A stretch of DNA of 64,000 nucleotides, from positions 1,426,001-1,490,000 of the forward strand of contig OZ257149.1 in assembly GCA_965279085.1 (NCBI GenBank), written 5' to 3'. Source of the DNA: UBA7672 sp965279085. GTDB taxonomy: Bacteria; Pseudomonadota; Alphaproteobacteria; Caulobacterales; Hyphomonadaceae. The position numbers were made by a program, and so were the translations under genes. This document shows, piece by piece, positions 59,602-64,000 of the stretch (its first letter is position 1; each line of letters opens with the position of its first letter). The notes under the pieces are model-generated. The model made no database searches, was not told the DNA's origin, and was given only the letters and a program-made list of their open reading frames with translations.

Positions 59602-59811
59602 ATGGACGAAGGCGCAATCGATCGCGATGCGATGGGCAAGATGGCCAAGGCGCTCGCCTTCATCAAAGGTGCGAACGACCCCACCACCGTGGCGCTGAAG
59701 CTGGCGTCGGAAACAGGCAAGCCGGCGGACATCAAGAAAGCCCGCGCCCTTTTCATCAAGCTGAAGCCAAGCGACCGCAAGGGCGCGATGGCGATGCTGT
59801 CGGACGATTAG
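59602..59811 (+). CDS. Small conserved-looking hypothetical protein
   Basis: A 69-residue cytosolic protein, helical: MGKMAKALAFIKGANDPTTV, then ASETGKPADIKKARALFIKL and DRKGAMAMLSDD. GAGGGAG lies 8 nt before the ATG, and codon use matches neighbours, so it is probably real. Not recognised. It is divergent from the symporter and followed at once by a REP pair. Confidence 0.65.
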   Translation: MDEGAIDRDAMGKMAKALAFIKGANDPTTVALKLASETGKPADIKKARALFIKLKPSDRKGAMAMLSDD

Positions 59812-59829
59812 GCGCCCGGCCCACCAAAC

Positions 59830-59918
59830 GGACCGCCGGGCTCCTGCCCGGCTCTTCTGTACTCTCTATCCCAACCACGCCTGCTCAGCGAAGAAGCCGG
59901 GCGGGAGCCCGGCGGTCC
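59830..59918. repeat. REP pair, left side of the RAYT gene
   Basis: Two REP units in inverted orientation. Unit 1 (59830-59856) is GGACC, then stem GCCGGGC-TCCT-GCCCGGC and TCTT. Unit 2 (59895-59918) is stem GCCGGGC-GGGA-GCCCGGC, then GGTCC. The same pair occurs on the other side of the RAYT gene at 60504-60604, so these are BIME-like elements. Confidence 0.9.
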
Positions 59919-59922
59919 GGCC

Positions 59923-60462
59923 TCAACGTCTGTGAGCCGCCGAGGACCACGGCCACGCTTCGGGGATTGAGACCAGTCCAGCCGCCAAGGGATTGGCCTC
60001 GACATAGTCGATCATCACGCCGAGCTGCTTCTCGTCACGCGCGAAGCGGTCGAAGTATTCGCGACGCCAGACACGTCCTGATCGTTGCAGATGGCCATTG
60101 ATCAACCGCGCAGACCAGGTCTTCCAGCGCCGCACAATTACGGCGAGGTCACCATCCTGATCGATGACGACGTGAACGTGGTTAGGCATCACGCACCAGG
60201 CCAGCAGCCGGTATTCGTAGCCGTCGCCATGCAGCAACGCCTGCTGGATCGCAGAGGCGCAGACCGGATCGCGCAGGGCGCAGTCACCAATACCGCGATC
60301 CAGCACCGCATCGTAAGCGGTCAGCGCGTCGCGCTGATCCAGAGCGAGGTCGTTGGGCGTCGAGTCTGCAAGCCCGAAAACGATATGCCGCTGCGATCCT
60401 CGCGCATCGAAGTGCGGAAGATAGCCGCGCGAACGCCAATTGATCGATTGAAAGTCCCCCAT
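59923..60462 (-). CDS. REP-associated tyrosine transposase (RAYT)
   Basis: A 179-residue Y1/HUH-type transposase. The HxH metal motif is His95/His97 in CVMPNHVHVVID; catalytic Tyr153 is in DYVEANPLAAGLV, typical of RAYTs; RSGRVWRREYFDRF and PWSSAAHRR complete the domain. RAYTs cut at REP hairpins and are thought to have spread them. The stop is 5 nt from the left REP pair and the start 42 nt from the right pair. ATG 60462 is chosen; TTG 60468 is also possible. No strong ribosome site is present, suggesting low expression. Confidence 0.92.
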   Translation of the reverse strand: MGDFQSINWRSRGYLPHFDARGSQRHIVFGLADSTPNDLALDQRDALTAYDAVLDRGIGDCALRDPVCASAIQQALLHGDGYEYRLLAWCVMPNHVHVVIDQDGDLAVIVRRWKTWSARLINGHLQRSGRVWRREYFDRFARDEKQLGVMIDYVEANPLAAGLVSIPEAWPWSSAAHRR

Positions 60463-60503
60463 CAGCAAACAATGACGTGGCCGTTTTCAACGGTCCAGCA
60501 AAA

Positions 60504-60604
60504 GGACCGCCGGGCTCCTGCCCGGCTCTTTTGTTTTTGGCGCAGCTGACGCTAACTGCTGGTGTCGGGATTGGGCGAACAGCCGGGCGGGAGCCCGGCG
60601 GTCC
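60504..60604. repeat. REP pair, right side of the RAYT gene
   Basis: Unit 1 (60504-60530): GGACC, then stem GCCGGGC-TCCT-GCCCGGC and TCTT. Unit 2 (60581-60604): stem GCCGGGC-GGGA-GCCCGGC, then GGTCC. The spacer differs from that of the left pair, but stems, loops and flanks match, as expected for duplicated BIME-type units. An open frame from 60477 runs through it into the aminotransferase but is not part of it. Confidence 0.9.
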
Positions 60605-60629
60605 GGTTGCCCGGCCGGTTGGAAACCTC

Positions 60630-61562
60630 ATGCCCGGCAGTCAGGACTTCGCCGCCGATCCGCGCAATGCCGACCTGAAGGTCTGGCTGAACGGGAAGCT
60701 TGTGCCGAAGGACCAGGCGATGGTCTCCATCTTCGATGCGGGCTTCGTGCTCGGCGATGGCATGTGGGAGGGGCTGCGCCTGCACAAGGGCGCCCTGCTC
60801 TTCCTCGATGAGCACCTCGAGCGGCTCTACACCGGAGCGAAGGACATCGCGCTCGATCTCGGACTTTCGCGCGATGAGATGAAGCAGGCTCTGGCCGACA
60901 CCTTGTCAGCGAATGGCATGCAGGATGGCGCGCACCTGCGCCTGATGGCGACGCGGGGCGTGAAGAAGGCGGTGAACCAGGACCCACGCAATGCGCTGGG
61001 CGCCGCCACGCTGGTGATCGTGGCTGAGTACAAAGAGCCGAGCCCGGAGATCGTGAACACCGGGCTTGCTGTGGCGACATCCACCATCCGCTGCACGCCG
61101 GCGGACATGTTCGACATGCGGTTGAATTCGCATTCGCGGCTGGCGCTGATCCGGGCGCTGCTGGACGTGATCCCGCGCGGCGGTGACGAGGCGCTGATGC
61201 TTGACCCCGGTGGGTCCGTGTCGAGTTGCAACGCCACCAACTTCTTCTGGGTGAAGGATGGCGAGGTGCGGACCTCGACCGGCGAGTTCTGCTTCAACGG
61301 CGTCACGCGCGGCGCGGTGATCCGCCTGTGCGACGCCAACCAGATACCCATCAAGCTGGACTTTTTCCCGCTGCGCGACGTGCATGGCGCGAATGAGGCG
61401 TTCGTGACCGGCACGTTCGGCGGCCTTACGCCTGTGCGCTCGGTGGATGGTCATGCGATGCCAAGTGGAGCGCCGGGACCGATGACTGCGCGGCTGCGTG
61501 CGCTCTATGAAGCGCTGAAGGACGAGCAGGCGCTCTATGCACAGATGCGGGGGACGCCGTGA
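60630..61562 (+). CDS. Class IV aminotransferase-like protein lacking the PLP lysine
   Basis: A 310-residue BCAT/DAAT-fold protein. Substrate/cofactor regions are recognisable: VWLNGKLVPKDQAMVSIFDAG, FVLGDGMWEGLRL, LDEHLERLY, GVTRGAVIRLC (the GxTR phosphate site) and FVTGTFGGLTPV. The Schiff-base Lys of DPRxKSxNY is Asn166 here (FDMRLNSHSRL), and the Glu of V-S-E-G that contacts the pyridine N is Ser199 (VSSCNATN). A normal PLP aminotransferase reaction is therefore unlikely. A lipoprotein and a sulfotransferase-like gene follow with overlapping starts. Plant BCAT-like proteins fuse a P-loop sulfotransferase-like domain to a BCAT-like domain, so the pair may act together. Confidence 0.82.
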   Translation: MPGSQDFAADPRNADLKVWLNGKLVPKDQAMVSIFDAGFVLGDGMWEGLRLHKGALLFLDEHLERLYTGAKDIALDLGLSRDEMKQALADTLSANGMQDGAHLRLMATRGVKKAVNQDPRNALGAATLVIVAEYKEPSPEIVNTGLAVATSTIRCTPADMFDMRLNSHSRLALIRALLDVIPRGGDEALMLDPGGSVSSCNATNFFWVKDGEVRTSTGEFCFNGVTRGAVIRLCDANQIPIKLDFFPLRDVHGANEAFVTGTFGGLTPVRSVDGHAMPSGAPGPMTARLRALYEALKDEQALYAQMRGTP

Positions 61563-62332
61563 GGAGAAGCGTCCTCCTTCTCGTCTGTGTTTTTGCTTCA
61601 GCTTGTACGAAAAATGTTTCGCGAGAGGCCGACAAGGCGCTCGCGGAGGCATGCCGAAACCTGTCACCCCTGAGAGTTTCGGGCCCGCTAACCGCGACCG
61701 ACCTGTACTTCATTGAAACCATCGACGGGGAAAACAGACGAAGCAGTTGCCCAGATGACTGCCTGGCTATCGTTCAGGCGTTTCAACAGGCCGGCCAAAG
61801 TGCCGACCTACGACCCAGAGCAATTTTCTACGAGGATGCCTTCTATGCCGCAGGCAATTCGAGCCGGCTTAGCGCCAAGGCTGTAGCCGCATCCACGTCT
61901 GTCGATCCGCGAGATTGGGCTATCGTGGAAGGTTGGTGGGGCGTCTCCGTTGCCGATGTTGGCAATTGCCCATTGTCGGGCTGGAGCACGATGGCGGATG
62001 GCGCAGTGCTAGTTCGAACCCAAGTCCGCAATGGGCAGATTTGGTGCATGCGCGTTGAGCCTGTTTCGGCGCCCACGGCCGATGCCGCCGTCTTTCAACA
62101 GACAGCAACATCCACCCGTGTGTCGACGCAATCGAAGTGCGTGCTCCGGAAGGTTGTAAACGAGATCAGGAACGAAAACGCTTCAATTGCGCTAAGCGAA
62201 AATATCGAACTGATTTGCCCGGCTATTGCGGCCGGGATTGGTGTGACCGATTGCGGCGACCAACATCACGCGCCTATCGGACGTGAATTGCTGATGCTGA
62301 CGCTGTCAGCGGGACTGGATCCAACACCATGA
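61559..62332 (+). CDS. Hypothetical lipoprotein
   Basis: A 257-residue protein beginning at GTG 61559, overlapping the previous stop by GTGA. The signal MRRSVLLLVCVFASAC ends in a lipobox. The mature part has several Cys (EACRNL, RRSSCPDDCLAIV, SVADVGNCPLSGW, QSKCVLRK, IELICPAI), suggesting disulphides, and WAIVEGWWGVSVADVG. It is not recognised. Base composition is noticeably less GC-rich than neighbours, so it may be a later insertion in this operon. It ends ATGA into the next gene. Confidence 0.65.
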   Translation: MRRSVLLLVCVFASACTKNVSREADKALAEACRNLSPLRVSGPLTATDLYFIETIDGENRRSSCPDDCLAIVQAFQQAGQSADLRPRAIFYEDAFYAAGNSSRLSAKAVAASTSVDPRDWAIVEGWWGVSVADVGNCPLSGWSTMADGAVLVRTQVRNGQIWCMRVEPVSAPTADAAVFQQTATSTRVSTQSKCVLRKVVNEIRNENASIALSENIELICPAIAAGIGVTDCGDQHHAPIGRELLMLTLSAGLDPTP

Positions 62333-63063
62333 GCGACGTGACCCGCATCGCAATGTGGTCGGGGCCGCGGAATATCTCGACGGCGCTGATGCGTTCGTTC
62401 GGTTCGCGGGCAGATACGTGGGTGGTGGATGAGCCGTTCTATGCGGCCTACCTCTCCGTCTCCGGCGCGGATCATCCGATGGTGGCGGAGACGCTGGCGA
62501 GCCAGCCGAGCGACCCGGACGATGTCGAGAAGCAGCTGCTGGCGGAGCCGCCGAATGGCAAGTCGATCTTCTACCAGAAGCACATGACGCATCACATGCT
62601 ATCGGGTTTCGGGCTCGACTGGATGAGCCAGTGCCGCAATGCGTTCCTGATACGCGATCCCGATGCGGTGCTGGCGTCCTATGCGGTGAAGCGCGGGGAA
62701 GTGGCGCTGGTGGATGTGGGGTTCGTGCAGCAGTGGGAAATCTTCAAGCGCGAGAGCGACCGGCTGGGCCATGCGCCGCCAGTGGTCGAGGGCGCGGATA
62801 TCCTGCGCGATCCGGCGGGTGTGCTGTCGAAGCTGTGCGGCAAGCTGGGCATTGCGTGGGATGCGGCGATGCTGAGCTGGCCGGCGGGGCGGCGCGAGAC
62901 GGACGGCGTGTGGGCGCCGGCCTGGTATGACGCGGTCGAGAAGTCGACGGGTTTCGAGCCGCCGAAGGCGGAGAGACAACCGAAACTGGCCGATCACCTG
63001 CAACGCATCGCGGACGAGGCGCGGCCGTTCTACGAGCGCATCGCGAAATGGAAGGTCACATGA
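62329..63063 (+). CDS. Sulfotransferase-like P-loop protein
   Basis: A 244-residue protein. It begins with a PAPS-type P-loop variant (RIAMWSGPRNISTALMRSFGSR), then DTWVVDEPFYAAYL, a segment of the form YQKHMTHHML, and the 3'-phosphate-binding-like FLIRDPDAVLASY. C-terminal helices contain WYDAVEKSTGFEPP. This is the subgroup seen fused to BCAT-like domains in plants. Coupled to the preceding gene by ATGA and to the next by an overlapping ATG. Real sulfotransfer is unproven. Confidence 0.82.
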   Translation: MSDVTRIAMWSGPRNISTALMRSFGSRADTWVVDEPFYAAYLSVSGADHPMVAETLASQPSDPDDVEKQLLAEPPNGKSIFYQKHMTHHMLSGFGLDWMSQCRNAFLIRDPDAVLASYAVKRGEVALVDVGFVQQWEIFKRESDRLGHAPPVVEGADILRDPAGVLSKLCGKLGIAWDAAMLSWPAGRRETDGVWAPAWYDAVEKSTGFEPPKAERQPKLADHLQRIADEARPFYERIAKWKVT

Positions 63064-63368
63064 ACGAGAATGGCGGCTCGCCGAAGGGCACGTATTCAGG
63101 CCACGGCGTGGGACATTCCTATGCGCACATGGAGCCGGGCACGCGCTATCGCGTGAAGAAGGAGTTCATCGACTTCGACCGTGAGGTCCATCCTGTGGGC
63201 GAGACGTGGTGGTATGTCGGCACGGCGTTCCTGCCCTACGACGATGGGCGCTCGATCTTCGTGTCGCTCGACAACGAGCGCGAGTGGCACATACGGATGC
63301 AGGATCGCGCGGAAGAACAGGGGCCGATCCTCGACAAGCTGTGGGAGTATGTGGAGCCGGTGGGATGA
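63060..63368 (+). CDS. Small hypothetical protein
   Basis: A 102-residue acidic/aromatic protein: a flexible start (NENGGSPKGTYSGHGVGHSY), then RYRVKKEFIDFDREVHPVGETWWYVG, FLPYDDGRSIFVSL and a DKLWEYVEPVG end. Probably a beta-rich cytosolic protein similar in pattern to DUF3601, but this is uncertain. The ATG at 63060 overlaps the sulfotransferase-like stop; the next gene starts within its stop (ATGA). Confidence 0.65.
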   Translation: MNENGGSPKGTYSGHGVGHSYAHMEPGTRYRVKKEFIDFDREVHPVGETWWYVGTAFLPYDDGRSIFVSLDNEREWHIRMQDRAEEQGPILDKLWEYVEPVG

Positions 63369-63688
63369 TAAGGGTCGAGGTAGTCTCCTTCGTCGATCAT
63401 ATTGATCTTGTCGGAACTGCTCGCTTTGGCGTTGCGATGAGAGCGGAGGCGGTGGCTGCTGAGTACAACACGATCCCGGAGCGGACGTTCGACGATCTCG
63501 GTCACTTCGAATTTCTGGCGCTGAAGGTCGATGGCGTGCTGCTGGGCTTTCGCACGCACATTCTCAACCCGAACGTCTATGCGGTCGTAAGTGTGATCCC
63601 GCGGGACCATGCCGATAGCGTGAGGCTGATAGGCGAAGTGGTTGGCATCCGCGAAGACGAAGTCGATCTGTTCGACCACGACTGGTAA
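63365..63688 (+). CDS. Small hypothetical protein
   Basis: A 107-residue protein: VEVVSFVDHIDLVGTARFGV, then AEYNTIPERTFDDLGHFEFLALKVDG and VGIREDEVDLFDHDW. The composition is acidic and beta-rich; not recognised. It is joined to the previous gene by ATGA and so ends the five-gene operon from 60630. Convergent with the apbE-like gene, stops one base apart. Confidence 0.65.
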   Translation: MIRVEVVSFVDHIDLVGTARFGVAMRAEAVAAEYNTIPERTFDDLGHFEFLALKVDGVLLGFRTHILNPNVYAVVSVIPRDHADSVRLIGEVVGIREDEVDLFDHDW

Positions 63689-64000
63689 TCAGCCCAGCAT
63701 CTTCTGCGCCTTCGCGCTGAGGGTCGAACGTGCCCCGTCCGCCGTGCGGGTCGCGAATACTGCCGCGAGGCCCTGCTCGTCCGCCATCGCCAGGCCCTGC
63801 TCTGCTCCGAGCGCGAACAGCGCTGTGGCCCAGCCATCCGCGTCCATGGCGTGCGCGTGCATGACGGCGACGGCGGAAAGCGTATCGCGGAGCGGCGTGC
63901 CAGTGCGACCGTCGAGCAGATGGGAGATGCCATCACGGCGGCGAACGAAATCGCCGGAGGTGGCGACGGCGAGATTCACGAGCGCGAGGTCGGTGTGGGC
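63689..64000 (-). CDS. apbE: FAD:protein FMN transferase (ApbE), C-terminal part (cut by window edge)
   Basis: The last 103 codons of a gene running off the right edge. AHTDLALVNLAVATSGDF, then HLLDGRTGTPLRDTLSAVAVM, and MDADGWATALFALGAEQGLAMAD match the C-terminal ApbE domain, with the Asp that binds metal (MDADGWATALF). ApbE attaches FMN to Thr in RnfG/NqrC-type proteins. The N-terminal FAD site is outside the window. Confidence 0.8.
   Translation of the reverse strand, partial: AHTDLALVNLAVATSGDFVRRRDGISHLLDGRTGTPLRDTLSAVAVMHAHAMDADGWATALFALGAEQGLAMADEQGLAAVFATRTADGARSTLSAKAQKMLG

Noticed and set aside
60477..60629. N-terminal extension of the aminotransferase-like protein
   Set aside because: These codons are only translation of the REP hairpins; the family N-terminus starts at ATG 60630.

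Overview
The window is a GC-rich, gene-dense chromosomal segment from an alphaproteobacterium, probably in or near Caulobacterales/Hyphomonadaceae. That placement is an inference. It rests on a ChpT histidine phosphotransferase (CckA-ChpT-CtrA phosphorelay), the order rpmH-rnpA-yidC-engB followed closely by argB, a TonB/ExbB/ExbD/ExbD locus, DUF1036 and DUF4142 proteins, and the overall codon style. No rRNA, prophage, integrase, plasmid or CRISPR array is visible. One tRNA (Arg, ACG) is present.

Layout. 1-4407 (minus): chpT, then cheA-cheW-cheY-cheB, with cheB cut by the left edge. 4476-8754 (minus): an envelope operon ydbH-ynbE-ydbL plus a small membrane protein. 8899-24554: mostly single genes, including an M23 peptidase, a peptidase M28-like lipoprotein, an EF-G-like GTPase, a WYL regulator with a clear palindromic operator, a 2-oxoglutarate dioxygenase, tRNA-Arg, a P1 peptidase, gamma-glutamyltransferase and a DUF4142 lipoprotein. 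24612-26066: an orphan sensor kinase that seems to use a CTG start. 26271-35443 (plus): rpmH/rnpA, yidC, engB, an ABC-2 exporter with a methyltransferase gene inside its operon, argB, a DUF1036 protein, dapD and DUF3052. 35452-44429: a SpoU methyltransferase, then an amidohydrolase, two related lipoproteins, a carboxylesterase, a degenerate epimerase and a quinohemoprotein. 44431-52750: purA, an SNase-like protein, a pterin cluster (folM-like, folB, PTPS-like), an ABC-F ATPase and an APC permease. 53112-57634 (minus): tonB-exbB-exbD-exbD-TPR. 57963-64000: an EF-hand-containing dicarboxylate/amino-acid symporter, a RAYT transposase between two REP pairs, an aminotransferase-IV/sulfotransferase-like operon and the end of an apbE-like gene.

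Most notable points: (i) rnpA has no usable start after rpmH and appears to start 7 nt upstream of it, so rpmH would lie wholly inside rnpA, as described for Thermus; (ii) two canonical EF-hand loops sit between the first and second membrane segments of a DctA/GltP-type symporter; (iii) an aminotransferase-IV homologue lacks the Schiff-base lysine and shares an operon with a sulfotransferase-like gene; (iv) a PTPS/QueD homologue has Tyr in place of the catalytic Cys, inside a folM-folB cluster; (v) a compact REP-RAYT unit.

Start codons were chosen from Shine-Dalgarno sequences, signal peptides and overlaps, and several differ from the longest open frame. Functional names come from recognising motifs and family resemblance by eye; no database search was possible.
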